The notes: generated by a model not told the origin, from the letters alone. DNA of 64,000 bases from Gemmataceae bacterium (GCA_022616435.1 JAKEET010000011.1:27382-91381); one strand, 5' to 3'; positions 7,519 to 16,102 are shown, counted from the stretch's first letter. Translations and numbers: made by a program.

Positions 7519-8217
7519 ATGAGCGTCCACATGCGCGCGCGCATCCTGGCCTTTTCAGTTGCCTATCTCTGTTTGTGTCACGTGGGTCCAAAGGCGCAGA
7601 TACCCGGCCATGATCCAGTGCTTGGCGGACAGCCTTTGAGCAAGTGGCGAGAACTGCTCGCACGCAAGGTGATACTCGACAAGCAGGGGTATTTTGAACG
7701 CATCAAGGCGATCGACGAGCTTGTGAAACTTGGGCCCCCCGTTGTCGGTCACCTCAAACCCCTCTTGAAGAGAGACGACAGCCCCGAGGTCAAACGGGGG
7801 GTGTGCTTCATTTTTGGAAAGCTGGGTCCTGCGGCAGGGAAAGCCGTTCCAGAGATCCTTGAAGCTCTCGATAGTCCTAAAGCGGATGGCGAACTCAAAG
7901 AGACTATCGCCAATGCATTGTTTCAGATTCAGCTGGTGCCTCAGGAAGCGATCCCCGTATTAGACCGTCTCATGGCCCACGGTGACCCGTTGGTACGAGG
8001 GCTTGCAGCCAACTCAGTGGGACGGTTAGACCCACCCGCCAAGGACATGACGAAAGCTCTTGTCAAGCTACTCAAGGACGACAAGGATCCAGGGGTCAAG
8101 GTAAACGCAGCCGGCTCGTTGGCCCGTATTGCACAGCGTGGCGCATTGCCTGAGGATGCCGCTGAGCCGCTTTGGGAGTCTCGCGATGCCAAGACCCTAT
8201 GCTTACGCATCTTTTGA
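7519..8217 (+). CDS. HEAT-repeat N-terminal part of a HEAT-TM-NACHT protein (separated from the rest by a frameshift)
   Basis: The 232-residue frame begins with a likely signal sequence (MRARILAFSVAYLCLCHVGPKA; ATG at 7519 or 7531). From about residue 50 it shows four to five HEAT repeats, for example ELVKLGPPVVGHLKPLL, AGKAVPEILEAL and MTKALVKLLKDDKDPGVKVNAAGSLARI. It stops at 8215-8217, but the HEAT array continues at once in the -1 frame (from about 8199). One original gene is therefore the simplest reading. The stop region has no strong -1 slippery heptamer. The cause could be a real mutation, an assembly error or an unusual recoding event. If split in vivo, this piece would be a secreted HEAT protein. 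Confidence 0.6.
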   Translation: MSVHMRARILAFSVAYLCLCHVGPKAQIPGHDPVLGGQPLSKWRELLARKVILDKQGYFERIKAIDELVKLGPPVVGHLKPLLKRDDSPEVKRGVCFIFGKLGPAAGKAVPEILEALDSPKADGELKETIANALFQIQLVPQEAIPVLDRLMAHGDPLVRGLAANSVGRLDPPAKDMTKALVKLLKDDKDPGVKVNAAGSLARIAQRGALPEDAAEPLWESRDAKTLCLRIF

Positions 8218-10859
8218 TCCGAGCATTGGTTGAGAGCAGTCACCTAGCAAAGAAGCACGTGCCGTGGTTAATTGACAGGTTGGGCGACGCTAACATCCAA
8301 GTTAAGAGCGCTGCACTCGAAGCCATCATGACCCTTGGTGAAATACCAAAAGACAAGACCAAGGAGGCCGTCGCGCACTTAAGACCGGTTCTTAAGCACC
8401 CGGAGCACGCCGCGAAGGCGAACGCGCTCCTGCTGTTGCGTTTGATCGGCCCTGATGCGAAGGAGGCGCTTGACGACATCAAGGCGCTCTCCAATAGTCA
8501 TGATCCAAGAGTCAGCGGATCGGCACTCGTCGCGCTCGCCAACATCGACAAGATACCCCACCAGGACATGGACAGGCTGATCGACCTCCTTGATAAGGCG
8601 CCGCCCACGCTGCAAATGGCGATCCTTGGTGGGTTGTCCTGTTTTGGCTCGGAAGCGAAACCGGCTGTTCCCAAGTTGATGCTGTTGCTGGATAGCCACA
8701 ATGTAGAGATAAGAGGGGGAGCAATCTCGGCTTTGGGCTGTATCGGACCAGAGGCCAAAGAGGCTGTGCCAAAGCTGATACTTCTTATTCGCGATCCAGC
8801 TGAGTCTGTCGTCGGGGCGACAGTCGTGGCTCTCGGCGACATTGGTTTCGTTGACCCAGACGGCCTGAAGGCGATCGTAGAACTCGTGAAGGCCAAGCAT
8901 GAGTCCAAGGTTCGCTGGTCCGCAGCCAGCGCGCTCGCGAAGCTGTCTCCAGCGCTGCAAGAGGCTGAAGACTGGGCATCGACGAAAACATTCTCGGATG
9001 TCTTGCAGGTCCTGGACTCCGTCAAGAAGGAGATTCTCGATGATAAGGAAAGGCGGACCGAGACCCGGTTCAAGACAGAAATTCTAGCGCCCCTTGAGCG
9101 GGGCAAGAGGGCGCTGGAGGACAGAGAACGGGCGCAACTCCTCGACAAATGGAGGACCTTTCTGAGCCATCCGGCTACTCTGATTGTCGGAGCGTATTTG
9201 CTGTGGTTGGGAATCCGCAAAATCATCTTCCTGGCGTTTCCAATCTGGTTCTTGCGAATGAACGATGACCTTCGTCATTTTCAGGTTACCATACCGTTCG
9301 TTGGCATCACGCTGTCGCTGCGCTGGATCTTGAGGATCGAGTCCTTGAATTATCACCCGAAAGTCTTGGATGCCTGGGTGGAAAGGCAGATTCATGCTGT
9401 ACGGGGTGCCGAAGGGTCGGAGGGGCGCTATCACGCAAAACCGACGGTTAAGGCGCGCGCAAACCCAATCCCGATGCCGGTTACGTTGGGCGAGCGGAAG
9501 AACATCATCCTGACAGCCGAGAACCTGACGGACCAATTTCGCGCATCTGGGTCGCGCAACCTCCTCATTAGCGGGGAGGCAGGGGTCGGGAAGACGACGC
9601 TGGCATGTCAGATTGGCTTTTGGGCCATGCACGAGCCGCCCGACCAACGCTTGACTAAGCATCTCATGTTGCCCATCTTGCTGGACGAGCTAAGGGTCCA
9701 AGAAACAGGCCAGCCCGTGCCCACCGAAGACGAGGCATCGGCGCCCAGTTGGTGGCGCAAGTTTCTCGCGAGACTGTGGCCAGAGAAGAAGCCCGACCCT
9801 CATGACGCGTTTATCGATGGTGTGCGGGGAGAACTGGAATCCCTGACAGGCTTGCCAGAAACGCTGTCCGGCGAGTTTGTAAGACAGTTGCTTCTTCAAG
9901 GGCGGCTGCTGGTGATCGTGGACGGCTACTCGGAAATGCCGACAGCGTCTCAAGACCTTATCAAGTTGGGAACCGGCGGATTTCCGGTGAGGGCGATGAT
10001 CTTCACAATGCGCCGCCAAGCCGAGGGAAGCAGCAGCCGCCTGAGTGCTGCTCCAAGCCAGCCGATCGAGTCCTTGCCAATTCCTCGCAAGGCACAATTG
10101 TCCTTTGTGTGCGCGTACCTGGAACAAGTCGAGAAACCAATGCTTTTCGATGATAAGGAAGTTAAGCTCATCCCCGACGGGTTGTGCAAGGTAGTTCGTG
10201 ACCGTGATCAAGGCATTCCTGCTCTATTGTTTGTGAACTACCTCAAGCAAGCCGTCGCAAAAAAAGAGCGGGTGGAGTTGGACTTGCCGGAGACGATCCC
10301 CGACCTCATGCGCAACCATCTCCGTCTGGTGAACCTGTCGATTTCGAAGGACGATCGCCAACCCTACGAAGCAGTGGAAAACGCGGCGACAGAGATCGCC
10401 TGGCTTTCAGTGACTTCGCAGCAGAGCCGGCTCTCGCCCGGATCTGTGGAAAAGAAGAGGATACTCGCTCATGCGATCACCAAGGAGATGATCGCTTATC
10501 TCGAGGTGCGCTTGAACGTTCTCCGAGCGGTTGAGCCGGATCGAGTTCGATTTTCCCTGGACATGCTGGCCGAGTATCTTGCAGCGCGCCGCGCAATTGA
10601 AGACTTCAAGGGGGCGTGGACAGAGAGATGGGTGCCCTTTCTGGTATGGAGCATTAGTGGCCAAGACGGGGTCAAGCAAAGCGAGGGATTCTTGGTGGCT
10701 GTATGGGAATGGTTGTTCCCGTTCGGTGGTCTTGCGTCGGAACCAACTTGGCAAGCGTGGCAAGTTGGCAAGTATGGCAGGGCGCTCGTCAACGGGGGAA
10801 CAAGTACCCCAGCTCCCACAGCACCCACGCGATCGCCGCCACCCAGGCCAGGACGATGA
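8199..10859 (+). CDS. HEAT-repeat, transmembrane and NACHT NTPase protein (main part)
   Basis: From the first ATG the frame gives 886 residues. Residues 1-270 are about seven HEAT repeats that continue the array of the upstream frame. A charged coiled-coil-like stretch follows (LDDKERRTETRFK, EDRERAQLLDKW). Then comes one hydrophobic span (LIVGAYLLWLGIRKIIFLAF, near 9180-9240). Next is a NACHT ATPase: Walker A SGEAGVGKTTLA (about 9570-9605), Walker B LLVIVDGYSEM (about 9908-9940), sensor-like AMIFTMRRQ, and the late SLDMLAEYLAARRAIED typical of NACHT modules. NACHT NTPases are signal-driven switches, several of them in antiphage defence. The predicted topology puts HEAT outside and NACHT in the cytoplasm. 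Codon and base usage are visibly less GC-rich than flanking genes. Its 3' end overlaps the convergent TssM-like gene by 71 bases. Confidence 0.7.
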   Translation: MLTHLLIRALVESSHLAKKHVPWLIDRLGDANIQVKSAALEAIMTLGEIPKDKTKEAVAHLRPVLKHPEHAAKANALLLLRLIGPDAKEALDDIKALSNSHDPRVSGSALVALANIDKIPHQDMDRLIDLLDKAPPTLQMAILGGLSCFGSEAKPAVPKLMLLLDSHNVEIRGGAISALGCIGPEAKEAVPKLILLIRDPAESVVGATVVALGDIGFVDPDGLKAIVELVKAKHESKVRWSAASALAKLSPALQEAEDWASTKTFSDVLQVLDSVKKEILDDKERRTETRFKTEILAPLERGKRALEDRERAQLLDKWRTFLSHPATLIVGAYLLWLGIRKIIFLAFPIWFLRMNDDLRHFQVTIPFVGITLSLRWILRIESLNYHPKVLDAWVERQIHAVRGAEGSEGRYHAKPTVKARANPIPMPVTLGERKNIILTAENLTDQFRASGSRNLLISGEAGVGKTTLACQIGFWAMHEPPDQRLTKHLMLPILLDELRVQETGQPVPTEDEASAPSWWRKFLARLWPEKKPDPHDAFIDGVRGELESLTGLPETLSGEFVRQLLLQGRLLVIVDGYSEMPTASQDLIKLGTGGFPVRAMIFTMRRQAEGSSSRLSAAPSQPIESLPIPRKAQLSFVCAYLEQVEKPMLFDDKEVKLIPDGLCKVVRDRDQGIPALLFVNYLKQAVAKKERVELDLPETIPDLMRNHLRLVNLSISKDDRQPYEAVENAATEIAWLSVTSQQSRLSPGSVEKKRILAHAITKEMIAYLEVRLNVLRAVEPDRVRFSLDMLAEYLAARRAIEDFKGAWTERWVPFLVWSISGQDGVKQSEGFLVAVWEWLFPFGGLASEPTWQAWQVGKYGRALVNGGTSTPAPTAPTRSPPPRPGR

Positions 10860-12405
10860 GGATGTAGCCGGTGCGCCGCTGGGATTCGGCCTGCACGTCC
10901 TCGTTCAGGATCTGGTCGGTCCAGTTCACGCAGTTGCGCAGATCTTTGAAGAGCCGCTCGAACAACTGCGGCACGAAGGCCTGCTGGCCGCGGTCGCCGG
11001 TGGCCGCCAGGTAGCAGCCCCCGTATCTCCAGAGGTGCTTGTCGCCCGCGACCGCCTGTTCGATGACGCGGCCCAGCGGGCCGGCACGCATGCGCATTTC
11101 ATCCATGAGCAGCACGAGCGCGGAATTGCCTTCGAAGAACGAGCCCACGCCCGGTTGATCTTCGGCGGTTTCGAAGCGGAAGTGCTTGGTGATGCTCTGC
11201 TGGACGTAATCATTGCTCAGGAACGCGATCGACTCGCGGATGTGTTTCACGGTTTGCTCCGGCCGCAGGTTGGTGGCCAGCGGGTAGCGTTGGCCGAGGC
11301 GGCGCTTGTGATCCTCGGGGGATTGCCCCTGCATGAATTGACCGAACCCGGGCAGCGTCTCCATGTCGCCCAGCACGGTGAGCAGCGGGCATTCGAGCTG
11401 GAAGATGTTGCGGACGGTTTCGAGGTCGCCCTGGGCGGCGTCAGCCGTCTGCTGGGCGTCGCGGTCGGTGTCGGTGCCGCCCATGGGCACCAGCAGCATG
11501 ATGGCGTTGATGGGGCAGAACGGCTCGCGATCGCGGGCGATCAAGCGGCACAGATGTCCGAGGCGGGATTTGCGGCGGCGCACTTCGGCGGGATCGGCCA
11601 GGAAATCGGGTCCCAGGGGAAGCTGGGCGGCGCGGCGGAGCCGGCGGCGCTGCAGGGTGGTGGACGACTTGCCGAGCTCCTCGAGGTCCTCGACGATTTG
11701 ACGATGGCCGCGGCTGGGGACGATCGTGTGGGTGCCGTCGTCGCGCGGCGCGCCGTCGCCGGCGACGCTCTCGCCCTGGCCCATCTCCTCGAGCGCCAGG
11801 ACGCCCGCCAGCCGGCCCAGCAGGGACACGCCGACGCAGGTGACGAAGATCGAGGCGTTGTCGGCGCAGACGCGCAAGGGGGCGCGCGGATCCGCGGGGG
11901 TCGGCTTGACTTCCAGCTTCAGCTCGGCGGCGTCGAACAGGTTGCGCTCGCCCGATTCGGGACGGCCCAGGATCAGGAACAGCGGCCGGTTCCGCAGATC
12001 GATCCGCGCCGTTTGCAGCGCTGCCTTGGCTTCCTCCCAGGCAGCGTCGATGTCGGGATGGTAGGACGGCACGTCGTCGATGAGCAACCGCCAGATCCAC
12101 CACAGGATCCAGCTAATGGCGTAGATGGTCAGGCCCAGGATCACCAGCCAGTAGTCTTCCAGTTCGGGCCAGGGCGCGCGAACGCCCAGCCCCTTGCTTT
12201 GCAGCCACTTCTGCAGAAAGTAGAGCCCAACCATCGCCGCGGCGACCAGGATGACGTGCAGGATCCACCAGATCCGCCGCGGGACGACGACGGCCTTGCC
12301 GATCGGCACGATCAGGGAGAGAGCGCCGGAAATATAGTCCCAGGCGTACTGAATGAACCAGATGCCGGCGATGGCGCGAAAGGCCTTGCCGAAGAAACTG
12401 AACAT
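10789..12405 (-). CDS. TssM/IcmF-like inner-membrane protein, short form with degenerate P-loop
   Basis: The 538-residue protein starts at the ATG preceded by GGGAGGG. Three hydrophobic spans lie near the N-terminus (around residues 10-35, 45-65 and 85-110) and one at the very C-terminus (YILIVLAWVAAIAWVLW). After the third span, RPLFLILGRPESGERNLF sits where IcmF/TssM proteins carry their P-loop, but the Walker Lys is replaced (GER). Later segments (INAIMLLVP, CPLLTVLGDMETLPGF, HIRESIAFLSNDY) match the IcmF-related N-terminal domain. The large periplasmic half of canonical TssM (total above 1100 residues) is missing. Downstream of tssL and tssK in one unit, it probably forms an envelope complex with TssL. 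Confidence 0.65.
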   Translation of the reverse strand: MFSFFGKAFRAIAGIWFIQYAWDYISGALSLIVPIGKAVVVPRRIWWILHVILVAAAMVGLYFLQKWLQSKGLGVRAPWPELEDYWLVILGLTIYAISWILWWIWRLLIDDVPSYHPDIDAAWEEAKAALQTARIDLRNRPLFLILGRPESGERNLFDAAELKLEVKPTPADPRAPLRVCADNASIFVTCVGVSLLGRLAGVLALEEMGQGESVAGDGAPRDDGTHTIVPSRGHRQIVEDLEELGKSSTTLQRRRLRRAAQLPLGPDFLADPAEVRRRKSRLGHLCRLIARDREPFCPINAIMLLVPMGGTDTDRDAQQTADAAQGDLETVRNIFQLECPLLTVLGDMETLPGFGQFMQGQSPEDHKRRLGQRYPLATNLRPEQTVKHIRESIAFLSNDYVQQSITKHFRFETAEDQPGVGSFFEGNSALVLLMDEMRMRAGPLGRVIEQAVAGDKHLWRYGGCYLAATGDRGQQAFVPQLFERLFKDLRNCVNWTDQILNEDVQAESQRRTGYILIVLAWVAAIAWVLWELGYLFPR

Positions 12406-12486
12406 GTGATGCCCTCCCGCGTAGTGAACGCGCCGCGCCAACCTGCCGCCCGGACTGACTGCGCCGCCGGCGCCGCCAGGCGGCCG

Positions 12487-13161
12487 CTAGCGCGGATAGA
12501 AAAGAATGGAAACGACCATCACGATGATGATCATGGCCGAGATGATCGCGAACACCAGCATGCTCTGCTTGCGGCGGACGCCGCGCAGCCGCCGCATGCG
12601 GTATTTCGGCTTGATCTCGGTCGGCGGCGAGAACGAGCGCTCTTCCAGCTGGGCCTCGGCCGCCTGACGCCACTCCTGAAGCTGGGCCGGCTCGCCTTCC
12701 TTGTTGCCGCGGAAGCCCAGCAGCACGCACAGGTAGAAGACCTCCTGGGCGTCGCGGAGACCGCGGGCCGCGGCCAGCTTGGCCTGCTCCCAGAATTTCC
12801 AGGCGCGATCGTTGGTGCGGAACAGGCTGTCGGATTCCTCGAGCTTGTTCTCGTTCCACTGGTCTTTCCAGGGGATGTCGTCCTGAATGATGATCTCGTC
12901 GAGCCAGCACGTCAAGGCATAGCGAATGCCCAGGAAGGCGTCGCCGCGCGAATCGATGCTGCGGCGCGGATCGGCGAAGCGCGCGTCGCCGAGGAAATCG
13001 ACGGCCGCCTCCTCCGGCGGGCGCTTGTTGAGGAGCATCTTGAGCGTTTCCTGCTCGCGCTGCATGTCCATCTCGTCGGCCTTGCGCGTGCCCAGGCGCT
13101 TGCGAAGCAGAATCCCGGCGCGAAGGATCGGAAAGGCGAGGTCGGCGACTTCTTGACGCAT
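12487..13161 (-). CDS. tssL: DotU/TssL family membrane protein
   Basis: About 224 residues. The core reads FLGIRYALTCWLDEIIIQD with a later WNENKLEESDSLFRTNDRAWKFWEQ and AQEVFYLCVLLGFRGN, the recognisable DotU/TssL signatures (A-L-x-x-x-D-E and the L-G-F-x-G motif). A single C-terminal transmembrane segment (SMLVFAIISAMIIIVMVVSILF, near residues 200-222) fits the family tail-anchor. The ATG at 13161 is preferred over an upstream TTG at 13188; neither has a strong ribosome site. TssL binds TssM and TssJ and docks the baseplate through TssK, and tssK lies just upstream. No tssJ-like lipoprotein is visible nearby. Confidence 0.8.
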   Translation of the reverse strand: MRQEVADLAFPILRAGILLRKRLGTRKADEMDMQREQETLKMLLNKRPPEEAAVDFLGDARFADPRRSIDSRGDAFLGIRYALTCWLDEIIIQDDIPWKDQWNENKLEESDSLFRTNDRAWKFWEQAKLAAARGLRDAQEVFYLCVLLGFRGNKEGEPAQLQEWRQAAEAQLEERSFSPPTEIKPKYRMRRLRGVRRKQSMLVFAIISAMIIIVMVVSILFYPR

Positions 13162-13242
13162 GATGCACCACAAGGCCAGCAGGACCAACGGCCGGCGCCT
13201 GCGGACCGCCGTTTGCCAACGATAGGGTTCAGATCGATCAGT

Positions 13243-14727
13243 TTAGGCGCGCGTCGGCACCAAGTAAAGCACAAACCGCATGGGCACGGGGTCGCCCTTG
13301 GCGAGCTTGATCTTGACCTCGGTTTGCCCCTGGATGTTGCCCTGCTCGTTGAGGACGAGGTGATGCTGGTTGAGGCGAATGGCCAGCTTGAGGTCTTTCT
13401 GCACGTTGGCCCATTCGTCGCGGCGGGCGTCGCGCTGGATCTCGAAGTAGGTCTGGTCGGCGATGACCGGCAGGTCGCGCGTGGGCCGGTCCACCGGCTT
13501 GAACTGCAAGCCGGCGTCGCCGCGCTCGAAGATGCGGTCGACCTGGGCGGCGCTGCCGATTTTCATCTTGAGTTGGCCGCCGCGGGTCAGCACGCGCACC
13601 ACCTCGTCGGATTTCAACGCCGGGCTGTAGACGCCGACGTACATCTCGTAGGTGGCGCCCAGCCAGTGGCTCTTGAGCGGCACCTGCAGGCGCAGCGCGT
13701 CGCCCACGAACGGCTCCTCCTCGCACCCTTGCGGGCCGAGCTCGAAGGCGTCGAAGTACTGCTTGACGCGCGAGAAGCAGTAGCCGAGCCGGTCGTGGTC
13801 GTAATTGGGCAGGTCCGGCACGCGGCGCTCGTGCTGGAAGATCGACAGCTCGCCGACCAGACGGCACAGCTCGCAATACGCTTGCAGCGGGTGGATGCCT
13901 TCCGCGAAGGCGATGACGTTGAGCAGCGCGTAGGCTTCATTTAATGCCGTCAACTGGGCGAGCATGATCGCGTCGCCGGGGTTGGTCGTCTCGAAGGTGA
14001 TCCGCCATTTGCCCACCTGCTTGGCCAGCCGGTCCACATGGGCGCCGATCCGGTGGTAGACCGCTTGCAGAATCCCCTTGGCCAGCGGCTCCCAGGCGTC
14101 GCAGGCCAGCAAGGGCGGGATGTAGGTGTCGTCGAGCCGCAGCGGACCTTCGGGGCCCGAGTTCTTCTGGACCTGGAGGATCGGCAGTTTCTCATAGCCG
14201 GTCTGGGCTGGATCGGACCCCAGCAGCAGCTTGACGCGCAGCCGCCGCATCGTGATTTGCTGCCGGTCTCCCCCCGTGTTTTCATCGTAGACTTCCGTCA
14301 ATTCCGTCGAAAAGCGGACCTCCGAGCCGGGCCGGTTGTCCTGGGCCGCCGGCTCGGCGGACACACCCGAGGCGGCCGCCGCTTCATCGGCATCGACCTC
14401 CGTCGGCCGCAAGAGCGGCACGGCGACGTACACGGTCAACGGGTCTTGCGCGTCCAGCTCCTTGACCAGATCGGGAACGTCCAGCGACGCGTCGTCGGGG
14501 AGGTCCACGAGCGTGCCGTGGCTCAAGCGGGCCTGCAGCCTGCGGATGACCAGCCGGCCTTTCTTCAGCGCCTCCACGTCCAGGTCGAGCCTTCGCAGTC
14601 CCCAGTTATGGTGCAGGTTGAACTTGCTCTGACGCGCCAGCTCGGCGCGCCGCAAGCGCTCCTCCTGTTGCATGTGGTGCGGCCACATGAACATGCCGTC
14701 ATGCCAGCAAACGGAATGATCAGCCAT
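13243..14727 (-). CDS. tssK: Type VI secretion baseplate subunit TssK-like protein
   Basis: The 494-residue protein starts at an ATG with GGAGT upstream and opens with CWHDGMFMWPHHMQQEERLRR (residues 7-27), the TssK/ImpJ/VasE N-terminal signature W-x-x-G-M-F-L-x-P-x-H-x-Q. The middle (LPILQVQKNSG, LDDTYIPPLLACDAWEPL) and the domain with LCRLVGELSIFQHERRVPDLPNYDHDRL also match TssK. TssK links the T6SS baseplate to the TssL/TssM membrane complex. No sheath (TssB/C), Hcp, VgrG or ClpV gene is found within the window, so this three-gene set is either a fragment or works with a distant locus. A TACAAT (14794-14799) on the minus strand may be its -10. Confidence 0.8.
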   Translation of the reverse strand: MADHSVCWHDGMFMWPHHMQQEERLRRAELARQSKFNLHHNWGLRRLDLDVEALKKGRLVIRRLQARLSHGTLVDLPDDASLDVPDLVKELDAQDPLTVYVAVPLLRPTEVDADEAAAASGVSAEPAAQDNRPGSEVRFSTELTEVYDENTGGDRQQITMRRLRVKLLLGSDPAQTGYEKLPILQVQKNSGPEGPLRLDDTYIPPLLACDAWEPLAKGILQAVYHRIGAHVDRLAKQVGKWRITFETTNPGDAIMLAQLTALNEAYALLNVIAFAEGIHPLQAYCELCRLVGELSIFQHERRVPDLPNYDHDRLGYCFSRVKQYFDAFELGPQGCEEEPFVGDALRLQVPLKSHWLGATYEMYVGVYSPALKSDEVVRVLTRGGQLKMKIGSAAQVDRIFERGDAGLQFKPVDRPTRDLPVIADQTYFEIQRDARRDEWANVQKDLKLAIRLNQHHLVLNEQGNIQGQTEVKIKLAKGDPVPMRFVLYLVPTRA

Positions 14728-15103
14728 CAGAGAACTCCGACTCCCACCAACAGCCGGGAGATGGCGCGCTGCTGCAAAGCCAATGTCCCTGGAATTGTAG
14801 CAGGTTTTCCGCAACCGTTCATGGCGCTGCCCCAGAACCCCCAACCACCACTCCGAACCCGGCGGCGCCGTTCCACGCGGCCGAATTCGCAAGAATTCGG
14901 TCAGCATCTGCCGGTAGGGACTTGTAATTCACGCGGCCCGCGGTCAAATGGAAGCCCCAGGACGGGTCGCCGTGCGCGGCCGGATCAATACACAATCCCG
15001 GTAGACATCCCCGCACACAGTCCCGGCACACAGTCCCGGCAGAGAACGCTGCCTTTGCCGTTGCGTTGCTATTCGTGCAGCCCCTTGCGACGAGGAACCT
15101 CTC
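14728..15103. other. Divergent intergenic region between tssK and the ion channel
   Basis: Contains a candidate minus-strand -10 (TACAAT, 14794-14799). A short tandem stretch around 15010-15045 repeats acagtcccggcac-type units. There is no reading frame I would call a gene. Confidence 0.4.
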
Positions 15104-16102
15104 ATGAGCACCTGGTGCCGCGCCATCGCTGACAATCCCCGCTTCCAGGCTTTCATCATTGCCCTGATCGTCGGCAACGCCGTGCTGCTCGGCGTGGAGA
15201 CCAATCCGACCGTTGAGGAACGCCATGGCGACCTGATCAACGTCCTGGAGATCACGATCCTGGCGATCTTCGTCTTCGAAATCACCGTCCGCCTGCTGGC
15301 CCACTACCCCACGCTGGGGAACTTCTTCAAGGATCCCTGGAATCTCTTCGACTTCATCGTCGTGGCGGTGTCCGCCCTGCCGGCCATCGGCCCCATGGGC
15401 ATGATCGCCCGCTTGGCCCGCATTCTGCGGGTGGTGCGCTTGCTGTCCTTCTCCCGGCAATTGCGGCTGATCGTCGACACCCTGCTGCGCTCCATCCCGT
15501 CGATGACCCATGTGGTGCTGCTGTTGAGCATCCTCATCTACACGTACGCGATCCTCGGCATTGCCCTGTTCCGTGACGACGACGGGATCAAGAACCTGCA
15601 ACAGCTGAAGGAGGACGTGGCCAAGGCGCCGTTCGGATCTGAGGAGCGCGACGATTTGGAGGAGCAGCTCAAACAGGTGCGACTCAATGAGCTGCGCTGG
15701 GGCACCGTCGGCCGGGCCGCATGGAGCATGTTCCAGACCCTGACCTTCGAGAACTGGGTCGGTCTGCAGGATCCGCTGCTGGACAAGTACTGGTGGTCGC
15801 CCCTGTTCTTCGGCAGTTTCATCCTCCTGGGCGTGTTCATCGCCATGAACCTGTTCGTGGCGGTGGTGATGAACAACCTGGAGGAGGTGAAGGCCGAGCA
15901 CCGGGCCGAGGGCCACGCCCACGACACCTACACGCAGCTCATGAACCATCTGGAGAAGATCAAGGACGAGCTGACCGACTTCGAGGCCTCCTTGCAAGGC
16001 CTGCGGGACGCGCCGCCGCCGGGAACCCCCGGGGCCGTCCCCGCTTCCGACGGCGCCCCCGCCGTGGACAGCGCGCCGCCGCGCTCCCCGACGCCGGCTT
16101 GA
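15104..16102 (+). CDS. Voltage-gated cation channel, single-domain (BacNav-like)
   Basis: The 332-residue protein has the six-segment Ion_trans layout. S1 is at about residues 16-35 and S2 at 45-65, with S3 (LFDFIVVAVSALP) after DPWN. S4 carries Arg at every third position (RLARILRVVRLLSFSRQLR, about 103-121), followed by S5. The pore helix and filter lie in TLTFENWVG (about 211-219), where single-domain bacterial sodium channels have T-L-E-S-W. S6 is the FILLGVFIAMNLFVAVVMNNL region. The S6 end leads into a coiled-coil-like tail (TQLMNHLEKIKDELTDFEASL), as in BacNav tetramers, then a Pro/Ala tail. Between S5 and the pore helix is an unusual charged insert of about 45 residues. The FENW filter leaves sodium or calcium preference open. 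Confidence 0.8.
   Translation: MSTWCRAIADNPRFQAFIIALIVGNAVLLGVETNPTVEERHGDLINVLEITILAIFVFEITVRLLAHYPTLGNFFKDPWNLFDFIVVAVSALPAIGPMGMIARLARILRVVRLLSFSRQLRLIVDTLLRSIPSMTHVVLLLSILIYTYAILGIALFRDDDGIKNLQQLKEDVAKAPFGSEERDDLEEQLKQVRLNELRWGTVGRAAWSMFQTLTFENWVGLQDPLLDKYWWSPLFFGSFILLGVFIAMNLFVAVVMNNLEEVKAEHRAEGHAHDTYTQLMNHLEKIKDELTDFEASLQGLRDAPPPGTPGAVPASDGAPAVDSAPPRSPTPA

Noticed and set aside
8199..8217. Programmed frameshift in the HEAT-NACHT gene
   Set aside because: The second frame is -1, but there is no X-XXY-YYZ slippery heptamer or downstream pseudoknot that I can see. The TTTTGA would favour a +1 slip instead. I report the frameshift itself but not programmed recoding.
10531..13944. A plus-strand open frame of about 1137 codons over the tssM-tssL-tssK genes
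   Set aside because: It starts inside the NACHT gene and reads antisense to the TssM/TssL/TssK frames. No domain is recognisable.
10789..14727. A complete type VI secretion system
   Set aside because: Only TssK-, TssL- and TssM-like genes are present. No sheath, tube, spike, ClpV or TssJ lies in the flanks.
15000..15050. Tandem iterons of a replication origin
   Set aside because: The repeats are only two or three short GC-rich units with no DnaA boxes or AT-rich region nearby.
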